Assembly (NCBI RefSeq): GCF_011764545.1
Contig: NZ_AP022870.1
Location: 3,518,001-3,582,000 of the forward strand
Direction of reading: 5' to 3'
From: Phytohabitans flavus
GTDB taxonomy: Bacteria > Actinomycetota > Actinomycetes > Mycobacteriales > Micromonosporaceae
DNA: 64,000 nucleotides
How positions within the stretch are numbered: the first letter of the stretch is position 1; each line of letters starts with the position of its first letter. The translations under genes and the position numbers were made by a program. The notes under the pieces were generated by a model. It worked only from the letters and a program-made list of their open reading frames with translations, did no database searches and was not told the DNA's origin. Shown in pieces: positions 24,975 through 33,234 of the stretch.

Positions 24975-25046
24975 TCACCGACACAGACCGCTGGCGGTGC
25001 GCAGGAGGTCGATGTGCCGGCGGGTGACAAGCGCTAGCCCGTTCAT
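24975..25046 (-). CDS. 23-codon leader peptide ending RTASGLCR, upstream of the organosulfur operon
   Basis: ATG 25044-25046 follows a strong GGAGGTG ribosome site. The 23-residue peptide ends TRRHIDLLRTASGLCR before TGA. This matches the short putative leader peptides of actinobacteria with the pattern R-x-H-(V/I)-D-L-x-R-x-x-S-x-L-C, which stand upstream of sulfur assimilation genes. A Cys codon near the end suits control of downstream expression by cysteinyl-tRNA supply. The 95 bp between its stop and the monooxygenase GTG would hold the responsive structure. The motif is seen directly; the attenuation mechanism is inferred from family placement. Confidence 0.8.
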   Translation of the reverse strand: MNGLALVTRRHIDLLRTASGLCR

Positions 25047-25112
25047 CGGCACCTCCTCGCGCGTGGTGGGCCGAACCGGCCGCTGAGTCAGGGAGGTCAC
25101 GTCGACGCATTC

Positions 25113-25138
25113 CCTACCAAGACTATAGGCTTAGTAGG
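25113..25138. promoter_or_regulatory. 26-bp near-perfect palindrome between leader peptide and LysR gene
   Basis: CCTACCAAG (25113-25121) and CTTAGTAGG (25130-25138) flank a central CTATAG. Eleven of 13 base pairs are symmetric about 25125/25126. It lies 67 bp upstream of the leader ATG and 85 bp upstream of the LysR ATG, a suitable place for a LysR-type regulator serving both directions. Confidence 0.6.
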
Positions 25139-25222
25139 TAGTTGGAGCGCAAGCGATCTCATGGAAGGCAATGCCGATCACCCGAAAACCACCCCCGATC
25201 ACAACCCCACCGGAGTACTCCC

Positions 25223-26137
25223 ATGCGCATCGAGCAGCTCGAATACCTTGCCGCCGTGACCCGCTACGGCTCCCTACGCCGAGCCAGCGAGCAGTTGCAC
25301 GTCTCGCAGCCGGCCATCAGCGAGGCCATCCGAAAGCTCGAAAGGGAGCTGGGCGTGACGCTGCTGGACCGGCGCCGCTCCGGCGCGCGGATCAGCCTCG
25401 CCGGCCGGGAGCTGCTCCAGCCGATCGTCGACGTGCTGGAGTCGGTCGACCGGCTCAAGGCCGCCGCCGGCGACCAGCTGGCCACGCGGCGGATGCTGCG
25501 TATCGGCACCGTCAACGCCGGTACCGCCTCGCTCGTCCTGCCGGCCGTGCGGGCCTTCCAGGCGACGAACAGCCGTGCGGCGGTCGAAGTACGCAACCTG
25601 CAGCAGGACGAGATCCACGTGTCGCTGGCCGAGGGCACCCTGGATCTCGGCCTGGTCAACCTGCTCGACGGCGACGACCTGCCGCCCGACCTCGAAGCCA
25701 CTCCCCTGCTCGTGGGCCGTCCCGCAGCGGTCCTGCCGGCCGGGCACCCCCTCGCCGCGCAGGCCGCTGTCTCGGCGGACGACCTGCGCGGGGAGCGCTT
25801 CGTCGCGATGCGCTCCGGCTATCTCATGTACCGGTTCGCCCACCGGCTCTTCGGGTCTGACCTCCCTGCCGCGTGGCACTCCACGGACGGCGCCGAGATG
25901 GGCAAGATGATGGTCGCCGAAGGCATCGGGCTCACCGTTCTGCCGGACTACAGCGTGCTCGGCGACCCACTCGAGCGGGCCGGCCTAATCGTGACCAGGC
26001 CGCTCGCGGGCGACACCACCGTCGTCACCATGACCGCGCTGCACCGCCGTCAGGCACGAGTGCTACCGGCCGTCCTCCAGGTGCTCGGACACCTGCGCGA
26101 ACAGGCCCGGCAACCGTTGCCGGTCCGCACGGCCTGA
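25223..26137 (+). CDS. LysR-family transcriptional regulator
   Basis: The 304-residue protein has the LysR winged helix (MRIEQLEYLAAVTRYGSLRR, then ASEQLHVSQPAISEAIRKLE) and a PBP2-like effector domain (LRIGTVNAGTASLVLPAV, TLDLGLVNLLDGDD, GIGLTVLPDYSVLGDPL). ATG 25223 has GGAG seven bases upstream. It is divergent from the organosulfur operon with a LysR-size palindrome between, so it probably regulates that operon in the way CysB/Cbl/SsuR do. The effector is unknown. Confidence 0.92.
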   Translation: MRIEQLEYLAAVTRYGSLRRASEQLHVSQPAISEAIRKLERELGVTLLDRRRSGARISLAGRELLQPIVDVLESVDRLKAAAGDQLATRRMLRIGTVNAGTASLVLPAVRAFQATNSRAAVEVRNLQQDEIHVSLAEGTLDLGLVNLLDGDDLPPDLEATPLLVGRPAAVLPAGHPLAAQAAVSADDLRGERFVAMRSGYLMYRFAHRLFGSDLPAAWHSTDGAEMGKMMVAEGIGLTVLPDYSVLGDPLERAGLIVTRPLAGDTTVVTMTALHRRQARVLPAVLQVLGHLREQARQPLPVRTA

Positions 26138-26284
26138 CGGGCGCCGGTCGGTACCGTCCGATGATCGGTAACGCGACCCCGTTGAAGTTGCGCCCACCGC
26201 ACTCAAATATGTGCGCTCCGTCCCTGGTCAGCGGCGTTGTAGCCTGCTGCCTCGGCACATCCGGCAGGCGACGGGATCGGGGCT

Positions 26285-26863
26285 TTGCAGGACGAGGAAC
26301 TCGCGGAGGCACTCGCCGCGGCGGTACGCGGGGACGCCACGGCATTCGCCGCGCTGTGGCGGGCGCACCAGCCGCCGCTGCTGCGGTACCTGCGGGTGAT
26401 CGTCGGCGAGAGCGCCGAGGACGTGGCCTCGGAAACGTGGCTGCAAACCGCCCGCGACCTGCGCGGCTTCAACGGGTCGCCGGCGGGGTTCCGGGTATGG
26501 CTGTTCACGATCGCTCGCAACCGTGCCATCGACGAGCGGCGGCGCGCCCGGCGCCGGCCCGAGGCGCCGCACGATCTGTCCGAAAACGATCTGCCGGGCC
26601 GCCGACCGGATGTGGCCGACGACGTGGTCGAGCGGTCCGAGACCGACTGGGCGCTCGGCGTGATCGCGACGCTGCCCAAGGATCAGGCCGAGGCGGTGAC
26701 GCTGCGCGTCGTGGCCGGGCTCGACGTGGCACAGACCGCGCAGGTACTGGGCAAGCGCCCTGGCGCGGTACGGGTCGCGGCGATGCGTGGGCTGCGCCGC
26801 CTCGCCCAGCACGCCGAGGTGCTGGCCCGGTGGCAAGAGTCTCGACATGGCGAGGGGGTGTAA
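26285..26863 (+). CDS. ECF-type RNA polymerase sigma factor
   Basis: The 192-residue protein shows sigma region 2 (AFAALWRAHQPPLLRYLRVI, then AEDVASETWLQTARDLRGF and WLFTIARNRAIDERRRARR) and sigma region 4 (LPKDQAEAVTLRVVAGLDVA, QVLGKRPGAVRVAAMRGLRR). The start is TTG at 26285. It is followed 4 bp later by a membrane-anchored protein that could act as its anti-sigma factor, then by a small membrane protein and a wall-polysaccharide enzyme. The arrangement suggests an envelope-related regulon. Confidence 0.92.
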   Translation: MQDEELAEALAAAVRGDATAFAALWRAHQPPLLRYLRVIVGESAEDVASETWLQTARDLRGFNGSPAGFRVWLFTIARNRAIDERRRARRRPEAPHDLSENDLPGRRPDVADDVVERSETDWALGVIATLPKDQAEAVTLRVVAGLDVAQTAQVLGKRPGAVRVAAMRGLRRLAQHAEVLARWQESRHGEGV

Positions 26864-26867
26864 CGCT

Positions 26868-27611
26868 GTGCGACCTTGGAACGCATTCTCAAGCGCCATG
26901 CGTACGCCACGGAAGAGCCGGCTCGGGCGGGGCACAGCCGAGCGGCTGCTGTCCACCGCCCGCGACCCTGCGTTCCCGGAGTTGAGCCTGCTGCTCGCCG
27001 CCGCCTCCGCCCCGCCACAGCCGCACGAGCCAGCCGGGCTGGACGCGGCGCTCGCGGCGTTCCATGAGGCGGGCCGGGTCGGGCGGTCTGTTGTCGCACC
27101 CCGCCGGCGGCTGCTTCGCCCGCTCGCCGCCGCGGCCGCCCTGGCCACGATGTTGGCCGGCGGTGTCGCCGTGGCCGCCGAGACCGGCAACCTGCCCGGA
27201 GTCGGCGGGACACCCACCGAGGGGCCGACCGCCACCGCTACCGCCGGCGCCGCGCCGGAGGGCACCCGCGCCGCGCCCGGCCGGAGCGGTATCCCATCGG
27301 TCTCGCCCACGCCCGGCGGCCACGGCCGGACCTTGAGCCCGGCCTCTCCTGCCCTGACCGGGCTCTGCCGGGCCTGGGACGCCCACCGCCGCAACCCGAA
27401 CCAGCCGCTGAAATCGGAGGCGATGCGCGACCTCGCCGAGGCCGCGGGCGGCGAGGCCCGGATCCCGGCGTTCTGCGCCCCGGTGCTCACGGATCCGACG
27501 GCTCCGGCGACCGCACGCCCCGACACCGTGCCGCCGACGCCCAGCCACCCGGCCGGCAAAGGCCCTGCCAGGCCGACGCCGAGCGCCGCCAAGAAGGGCC
27601 AGGACGGTTGA
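26868..27611 (+). CDS. single-pass membrane protein, possible anti-sigma partner
   Basis: This 247-residue protein starts with GTG 26868 behind a GGGGG stretch. An N-terminal cytoplasmic part with TAERLLSTARDPAFPELSLL is followed by a single transmembrane segment (about residues 84-103, LLRPLAAAAALATMLAGGVA) and a Pro/Thr/Ala-rich extracellular region containing a small Cys-bearing module (LTGLCRAWDAHRRNPNQPLK to RIPAFCAPVL). Position right after an ECF sigma gene and the single-pass topology suggest an anti-sigma role, but no ZAS zinc motif is seen. Its stop overlaps the next gene's TTG start. Confidence 0.65.
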   Translation: MRPWNAFSSAMRTPRKSRLGRGTAERLLSTARDPAFPELSLLLAAASAPPQPHEPAGLDAALAAFHEAGRVGRSVVAPRRRLLRPLAAAAALATMLAGGVAVAAETGNLPGVGGTPTEGPTATATAGAAPEGTRAAPGRSGIPSVSPTPGGHGRTLSPASPALTGLCRAWDAHRRNPNQPLKSEAMRDLAEAAGGEARIPAFCAPVLTDPTAPATARPDTVPPTPSHPAGKGPARPTPSAAKKGQDG

Positions 27612-27994
27612 AGCCGATCTTCGTGGACCGTTCCGGCCACCGTCGCCGCCTCGTCCGGGTCGCCGGCGCGGCCGCCGCGCTCGCGCTGACGCTGGCCTCC
27701 GCACTGCTGGTCGCCGGCTTCACCGGCGCCGGAGCGGGGCGCCTGCCGCTCCTGCCCGAGCCGGCCGGCGGCCGGGCCGGCGACGCGACGAAGTCCCCAC
27801 GTCCGGAGGTCGCACCGGCACCCACCACGCCGCGCCCCTCGCCTCGGCCGGACGATCGGACCACCCCGGGGACCCCGCCCACGACCTCGTCCGTCGCTCC
27901 GATCACCACCACCGCCGTGGCCAAGCCGGGCCGGAGCAGCCACCGGCGGGTGCCGACACACACGCCGGGCAACAAGCCGTCCAAGCCGGGCTGA
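27608..27994 (+). CDS. small membrane-anchored Pro/Thr-rich protein
   Basis: The 128-residue product has a positively charged N-terminus (KPIFVDRSGHRRRLVRV), one hydrophobic segment (AAALALTLASALLVAGF) and a Pro/Thr/Arg-rich tail ending HTPGNKPSKPG. Proteins with this N-terminus are often found next to deacetylase/glycosyltransferase genes in actinomycetes, as here. The TTG start overlaps the preceding TGA. The function is unknown; a wall-spanning or scaffold role for the downstream enzyme is only a guess. Confidence 0.6.
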   Translation: MKPIFVDRSGHRRRLVRVAGAAAALALTLASALLVAGFTGAGAGRLPLLPEPAGGRAGDATKSPRPEVAPAPTTPRPSPRPDDRTTPGTPPTTSSVAPITTTAVAKPGRSSHRRVPTHTPGNKPSKPG

Positions 27995-28001
27995 GCGTGC
28001 G

Positions 28002-30131
28002 ATGTCGATGCATGTACGGCGGCACGAGCCGCGCGCGCATTGGGTCCTGCTGAGTCTGTTCATGCTCGTGCTGCTCGGCGGCCTGTGCCTCAACGGATAC
28101 GTCTCCCACGTCGGCGCCGAGGGCGACGGCCCCGACCTCGCCGCCGACATCAGCGGGCCGGCCCCCGATACGGTGACGGGGGCCGGCCCGGTCCTGCGGA
28201 TCGACCCCGACGGCACGGTCACCAGCCGGGCGATGCCGCGCCGCACGATCGCGCTGACCTTCGACGACGGCCCAGATCCACAGTGGACACCACGGATCCT
28301 GGACGTGCTCGCCCGCCACGGGGCACACGCCACCTTCTTCCAGGTCGGCTCCCAGGTGAACGCCCACCCTGACCTCGCCCGACGGGTGGTGGCGGAAGGG
28401 CACGAGATCGGCTCGCACACGTTCAGCCACGCCTGGCTGTCGGACACCCCTTCCTGGCGGCGCGGCCTGGAGTTGACCCTCACCCGCAACGCGATCGCCG
28501 CCGCCACCGGCCGGGCGCCCGTCCTGGTACGGCCGCCGTACTCGTCCCGGCCGGACGCGGTGACCGCCGCCGACTACGCCGCGCTGCGGCAGGCGGCCGG
28601 CGCTGGCCACCTGGTCGTACTGACCGACCTCGACACTGAGGACTGGAGCCGCCCGGGCGTCGACGCGATCGTGGCGAAGGCCGAGCCGGCCAAGGACCGC
28701 GGCGCGGTGGTGATGCTGCACGACTCCGGCGGCGACCGCGCCCAGACGGTCACCGCCCTCGACGTGCTGATCCCCCGCTTGCAGGCCCGCGGGTACCGCT
28801 TCACCACCGTTTCGGAGGCGTTGGCCCTGCCAGCGGTCGAGCCGGCGCCGGCCGGGCAGCGGTGGCGCGGCCACGCCCTGCGCTGGGCGCAGACCGGTGG
28901 CACCGCGCTGAGCCGGGCGTTGACCGCGCTCATGATCGCCGCAGTCGCGCTCGCCGCCGTACGGCTGGCCGTCCAGCTTGTCTGTGCCCGCACGCACGTG
29001 CGCCGGGTCCGCCGCCGCGCCCGCCAACCGCTGCGCTACCTGGGCCCCGTCTCCGTCGTCGTGCCCGCCTACAACGAGTCGGCCAACATCGCCGCCACAG
29101 TGCGGTCGCTGCTGGCCAGCGACTACCCGCGCGTAGAGGTGATCGTCGTCGACGACGGCTCCACCGACGGGACCGCGGACATCGTCGAACGGCTGCGGCT
29201 ACCGGGCGTGCGGGTGGTCCGCCAGGCCAACGCCGGCAAGCCGGCCGCACTCAACACCGGCATCGCCTACGCCCGCGGCGACATCCTCGTGCTCGTCGAC
29301 GGCGACACCGTCTTCGAACCGGACGCCGTCGGCCGCCTGGTACAGCCGCTGCACGACGCGGACGTCGGCGCCGTCTCCGGCAACACCAAGGTCGCCAACC
29401 GGCGCGGCCTGCTCGGCCGCTGGCAGCACCTGGAGTACGTGATCGGCTTCAACCTCGACCGCCGGATGTTCGACGTGCTGCGCTGCATGCCCACGGTGCC
29501 CGGCGCGATCGGCGCCTTCCGGCGAGCCGCGGTGGTCGACGTCGGCGGCGTGTCCAACGAGACACTCGCCGAGGACACAGACTTCACGATGGCGCTGATC
29601 AGGGCCGGCTGGCGCGTGGTGTACGCACCGGACGCGGTCGCCTGGACCGAGGCACCCGCCACGCTCAAACAGCTGTGGCGCCAGCGGTACCGCTGGTGCT
29701 ACGGCACCATGCAGGCGATGTGGAAGCACCGGCGAGCCCTCGCCGAGCCGGGTGCCGCCGGTCGCCTCGGCCGGCGCGGCCTGACATACCTGCTGCTCTT
29801 CCAGGTCGCCTTGCCGCTGTGCGCTTGCATGGTCGACCTGTACGGCCTCTACGGCCTGCTCTTCCTGCCCCTAGGCAAGGTCGCCGCGGTGTGGACCGGC
29901 TTCACCCTGCTCCAGATGGCAACCGCCGCGTACGCGCTGCACCTCGACCGGGAGCGCTACGGACCACTGTGGAGCCTGCCCTTCCAGCAGGTGGTCTACC
30001 GCCAGCTGATGTACCTCGTCGTCATCCAGTCCACCGTCATGGCGCTGATCGGCCACCGGCTGCGCTGGCACCGCATGACTCGAACCGGCGTGTTCGGCGG
30101 GCATCTGGATCCCAGCCGAGTCCGAGGTTGA
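28002..30131 (+). CDS. bifunctional polysaccharide deacetylase (CE4)/family 2 glycosyltransferase
   Basis: The 709-residue membrane protein combines two enzymes. After an N-terminal membrane segment (VLLSLFMLVLLGGLCLNGYV), a CE4 domain shows TIALTFDDGPDPQWT (metal-binding Asp pair), HEIGSHTFSHAWLS (the H-x3-H motif), RPPYSSRPDAV and VVMLHDSGGDR. A second membrane segment (about 310-330) leads to a GT2 domain with SVVVPAYNESANIA, VIVVDDGSTDGTADIV, ILVLVDGDTVFEPDA, the ED motif TLAEDTDFTMALI and the QRYRW motif LWRQRYRWCYGTMQ, then C-terminal membrane helices. It probably makes and de-N-acetylates a cell-surface beta-glycan such as poly-GlcNAc. Last gene of the ECF sigma operon. Confidence 0.9.
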   Translation: MSMHVRRHEPRAHWVLLSLFMLVLLGGLCLNGYVSHVGAEGDGPDLAADISGPAPDTVTGAGPVLRIDPDGTVTSRAMPRRTIALTFDDGPDPQWTPRILDVLARHGAHATFFQVGSQVNAHPDLARRVVAEGHEIGSHTFSHAWLSDTPSWRRGLELTLTRNAIAAATGRAPVLVRPPYSSRPDAVTAADYAALRQAAGAGHLVVLTDLDTEDWSRPGVDAIVAKAEPAKDRGAVVMLHDSGGDRAQTVTALDVLIPRLQARGYRFTTVSEALALPAVEPAPAGQRWRGHALRWAQTGGTALSRALTALMIAAVALAAVRLAVQLVCARTHVRRVRRRARQPLRYLGPVSVVVPAYNESANIAATVRSLLASDYPRVEVIVVDDGSTDGTADIVERLRLPGVRVVRQANAGKPAALNTGIAYARGDILVLVDGDTVFEPDAVGRLVQPLHDADVGAVSGNTKVANRRGLLGRWQHLEYVIGFNLDRRMFDVLRCMPTVPGAIGAFRRAAVVDVGGVSNETLAEDTDFTMALIRAGWRVVYAPDAVAWTEAPATLKQLWRQRYRWCYGTMQAMWKHRRALAEPGAAGRLGRRGLTYLLLFQVALPLCACMVDLYGLYGLLFLPLGKVAAVWTGFTLLQMATAAYALHLDRERYGPLWSLPFQQVVYRQLMYLVVIQSTVMALIGHRLRWHRMTRTGVFGGHLDPSRVRG

Positions 30132-30136
30132 GCGAG

Positions 30137-32401
30137 TCAGAGCTTGACGCTGGTTTCGGGGGTTGCCAGGTTCCATAGGCGTACGCTGCCAGCGTCGGTG
30201 GCGGCGATGTTTCCGTTCCGGCTCCAGGCGACGGCGCGGCCGAGCGAGGTGGCGGAGGCATCGCGCAGCTGGCCGACTTCCTTGCCGCTTTTGACTTCCC
30301 AGCGGCGTATCGTGCCGTCCTCACTGGCGGTAACCAGGTAGAAGCCGTCAGGGCTGAAGTCGACGTCCCAGATGCTGCCGGTGTGGCCTGTCAGCGCGGG
30401 GACGTAGAAGCCGTCGTTGACCAGGTCCCGCAGCAGCACGGTCCGGTCGCCGGCCGCGGTGGCGAGCAGCTTTCCGTTCGGGCTGAACGCCACGCCGAAG
30501 ATATTGGCACTGATGTCGGAGGCGATCCGGTGTCCGCCGTACTGCGCGGGCCTGCTTTTCAGGTCGTGGACGTCGAAGACTTCCGTGGTGCTGCCGTGCT
30601 TGCCGGCCGCGAGGCGCTCTCCGTCCCGGCTGAACGCCACATCCCAGGTGCCGCCGTCGCCGAAGGTGGCGATGAGCTGCCGCGTCGACAGGTCCCACAC
30701 CCGGGTGCCAAGTACGCCGGCCGTGGCGAGGAGCTTGCCGTCCGCGCTGAAGTCGACATCGGACAGCCGCGCCGTGTTGTTGCCGGACATCTCGCCAGGG
30801 AGGGGATCGCCGATCTGGGCGCCGGTCGTGACGTCCCAAAGGCGTACCGTGCCGTCCTGGCTGGCGGTGGCGAGTGTCGTGCCGCCTGGTGCGAATGCTA
30901 CGCCCTCCACCGCACCGCCGTAGGTGCCGCCGCCGTGGCCGGACAGCACGGCGAGCCGGCGCCGGCTCGCCACGTCCCAGATCTGGGCGGTCTCCCCGAT
31001 GCCGGCGGCCAGGAGGCTGCCGTCCTCGCTGAACACCACGTCGGCGGCCTCCGGCGGCGGTGCGGACGTACTCGATGCGGACGTACTCGATGCGGACGTA
31101 CTCCCGCTGTCTCTCCGATTTTCCAGGGCGCGCAAGGACACAGCCAGGCCGGCGACGGCGAGGCTGAGCACGACGAGTCCGATGAGGACGATCCGCTTGA
31201 GCGATCGCCGTGGGGCGGCGCCCGCATCCAGTGCGGCGGCGTCCGGGCCCTGTGCGGGCCGCAGCGGCACCGGCGTCTGGACCGCCGCCTCAGCCGGCGC
31301 CGGGACGGTCTGGACGAGGATGGCGGGCGGGGCTGGCGGGGCGAGCACGGTGGGCCGGGCGTGCAGGCTGCCTTCGGCGACGACGAGTTCGGGGTGATCG
31401 ATGGCGGTCGGCGGAATGCTGAGGGCACGATGCAGGAGCGTGGCCGCCAGCGGGATCCGGCTGGAGCCACCGACGAGGAACACCCCGGCGATCTCCTCGC
31501 GCGGCACCGCCGCTGCGCGCAGGGTATCCAGCGTGAGTACGACCGTACGCTCCAGGTAGGGCCGCGCGACCTTCTCGAACTCTTCGCGGGTCACGTGGAG
31601 ATCCGTCTCCACCAGCGGTACGTGCAGGTCGGCGGTGGCGTGGCGGGACAGTTGCTCCTTGGCGGCCCGGGCGCCGTGCCACAGTGCGCGGCGGGGATGC
31701 TGGTCGGCCGGCGTCCGTGGCCAGTCCAGGCGGCCCCACGCCGCGGTGTCCGCGGCGGTGAGGGAGCGGACGTGGCGGACCAGCGCGGCGTCGAGGTCCA
31801 GGCCGCCGACGTCGTCAAGGCCGTCCGCGGCGACGACATCGAAGCCAGTCGCGGTATGGCGAACGATGCCGATGTCGAACGTGCCGGCACCGAGGTCGTA
31901 GACGACGAGGCAGCGGCCGGAGTCCAGCGCGCCGCCCAGGACGGTGGTGAAGTACGCCGCGGCGGCAACCGGCTCGGCGACGAAGCCGACGCCGCCGAGA
32001 CCGGCACGGCGGGCTGCCTCGGCGAGCACATCGAGACGGGTGCGTGCCCAGCTCGCCGGGTGGGTCAGCACCACCTCGTCGAGCGAGCCGCCCGTGACCC
32101 GGCGGGCCTCGGCGGCCACCCGGTCGAGCACCGCGGCGACCAGGTCCACGACGGGTACCTCCCGCTCGCCGAGCCAGACGGTACCGTCGTCGATCCGCCG
32201 TTTCGGGTTCGGCTCCAGCCCACTCGGGTGGGCGAGGGCCGACCGCTCAGCGTCGGCACCGGTCAGCAGGTCGGCACCGGCGAACACGGCCGACGGCAGC
32301 AGCGGGGACGCGTCGAACAGCAGCGGCCGTATCCGCTGATCGGGACCGGCGAGCACGGCCACCGTCGCGGAGGTGCCGAAGTCGATCCCCAACCGACTCA
32401 C
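30137..32401 (-). CDS. Hsp70-like ATPase fused through a membrane segment to a WD40 propeller
   Basis: The 754-residue protein starts at GTG 32401 with GGAGG upstream. Residues 1-350 form an Hsp70/actin-fold ATPase: RLGIDFGTSATVAVLAG (phosphate 1), VVYDLGAGTFDIGIV (phosphate 2) and GVFLVGGSSRIPLAATL (adenosine). The Hsp70 substrate-binding domain is missing. A proline-rich linker leads to one membrane segment (RIVLIGLVVLSLAVAGLAV, about 425-445), a Ser/Thr repeat from a 15-bp microrepeat, and about seven WD40 blades (for example LATASQDGTVRLWDVTTG and LVTASEDGTIRRWEVKSG). The topology puts the ATPase in the cytoplasm and the propeller outside. Function unknown; signalling or envelope scaffolding is possible. 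It converges on the glycosyltransferase gene with 5 bp between stops. Confidence 0.85.
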   Translation of the reverse strand: MSRLGIDFGTSATVAVLAGPDQRIRPLLFDASPLLPSAVFAGADLLTGADAERSALAHPSGLEPNPKRRIDDGTVWLGEREVPVVDLVAAVLDRVAAEARRVTGGSLDEVVLTHPASWARTRLDVLAEAARRAGLGGVGFVAEPVAAAAYFTTVLGGALDSGRCLVVYDLGAGTFDIGIVRHTATGFDVVAADGLDDVGGLDLDAALVRHVRSLTAADTAAWGRLDWPRTPADQHPRRALWHGARAAKEQLSRHATADLHVPLVETDLHVTREEFEKVARPYLERTVVLTLDTLRAAAVPREEIAGVFLVGGSSRIPLAATLLHRALSIPPTAIDHPELVVAEGSLHARPTVLAPPAPPAILVQTVPAPAEAAVQTPVPLRPAQGPDAAALDAGAAPRRSLKRIVLIGLVVLSLAVAGLAVSLRALENRRDSGSTSASSTSASSTSAPPPEAADVVFSEDGSLLAAGIGETAQIWDVASRRRLAVLSGHGGGTYGGAVEGVAFAPGGTTLATASQDGTVRLWDVTTGAQIGDPLPGEMSGNNTARLSDVDFSADGKLLATAGVLGTRVWDLSTRQLIATFGDGGTWDVAFSRDGERLAAGKHGSTTEVFDVHDLKSRPAQYGGHRIASDISANIFGVAFSPNGKLLATAAGDRTVLLRDLVNDGFYVPALTGHTGSIWDVDFSPDGFYLVTASEDGTIRRWEVKSGKEVGQLRDASATSLGRAVAWSRNGNIAATDAGSVRLWNLATPETSVKL

Positions 32402-32552
32402 CGAATCACCTCCGAAGCCGGCGGTCGCCCAGCGGAGCTTACCGGGGTTGCTCCACCCGCAGCCGCCGCTGAAACCCGTAATCGATGCCAACTTGCATAC
32501 ATAGCGATGTCAGCATATGTTGGCTCCGGGTTGACGCCGGTCGGAAGGTCGC

Positions 32553-33167
32553 ATGATGTCGTGGGCGTTGTGGGTCGGTCTCGTGCTCTACGTGGTGGGC
32601 CTGGTGACAGTGTTCGGGCTGCGCTCTGTCTTGCAGTACCGCGCCACCGGCGACAGCGGCCATCGCCGCCCACACCATCGGCCTGGATCCGTAGGCTGGT
32701 GGGCCGCGGTCCTGCTCGCCGGTGCGGTGGGCGTTGGAGCCGTGGGACCGCTGCTCGCGTTGACCGGCGCGGTGGGAGTTCCGGCGGTGCTGGCTGTCCC
32801 GGCGCTGGCCGGCGGAGGCCTGGTGTTGATGGTCTGCGGGTTCGCCGGGGTGCTTGCCGGCCAGCAGGCGATGGGCCTTTCGTGGCGGGTTGGTGTGGAC
32901 GACACCGAGCGCACGGCCCTGGTTAGCGCTGGCTTGTTCCGGCACGTGCGAAATCCGATTTTCACCGCGATGGTCGTTGCCTACATCGGTTTGCTCGCCA
33001 CCGTCCCGACGTGGGTGACCGCACTCGGACTTGTGTGTCTGATCGCGGGAGTCGAGCTGCAGGTGCGCCAGGTGGAGGAGCCTTACCTGATCCGGGTGCA
33101 CGGTGCCGCCTACCGCCGCTACGCCGCTGGGGTCGGCCGGTTCCTCCCCCGCCTTGGCCGGCTTTGA
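32553..33167 (+). CDS. isoprenylcysteine carboxyl methyltransferase-family membrane protein
   Basis: The 204-residue protein has four to five hydrophobic segments and the ICMT/PEMT C-terminal pattern LVSAGLFRHVRNPIFTAMVV with Y-R-RY-A near the end (VHGAAYRRYAAGVGRFLP). These residues bind S-adenosylmethionine in membrane methyltransferases. The substrate is not predictable. Start is ATG 32553, the first of two adjacent ATGs, with GGAAGG upstream. It is divergent from the Hsp70-WD40 gene; the 151-bp intergenic region holds both promoters, but I see no convincing motif. Confidence 0.8.
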   Translation: MMSWALWVGLVLYVVGLVTVFGLRSVLQYRATGDSGHRRPHHRPGSVGWWAAVLLAGAVGVGAVGPLLALTGAVGVPAVLAVPALAGGGLVLMVCGFAGVLAGQQAMGLSWRVGVDDTERTALVSAGLFRHVRNPIFTAMVVAYIGLLATVPTWVTALGLVCLIAGVELQVRQVEEPYLIRVHGAAYRRYAAGVGRFLPRLGRL

Positions 33168-33183
33168 CTGTGTGCGCCGCGAC

Positions 33184-33215
33184 CGGGCTCGGCCATGTGA
33201 CCATGGCCGAGCCCG
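33184..33215. terminator. bidirectional hairpin between convergent genes
   Basis: A perfect 14-bp stem (33184-33197 with 33202-33215; arm CGGGCTCGGCCATG) and a TGAC loop lie between the ICMT-like gene and the VKOR gene, which converge here. Confidence 0.8.
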
Positions 33216-33234
33216 CCGTGGTGAGCGTCCGAGG

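Noticed and set aside
31065-31110. 15-bp repeats (three copies) inside the Hsp70-WD40 gene
   Set aside because: They encode a Ser/Thr linker in frame and look like an ordinary coding microsatellite, not a regulatory or mobile element.
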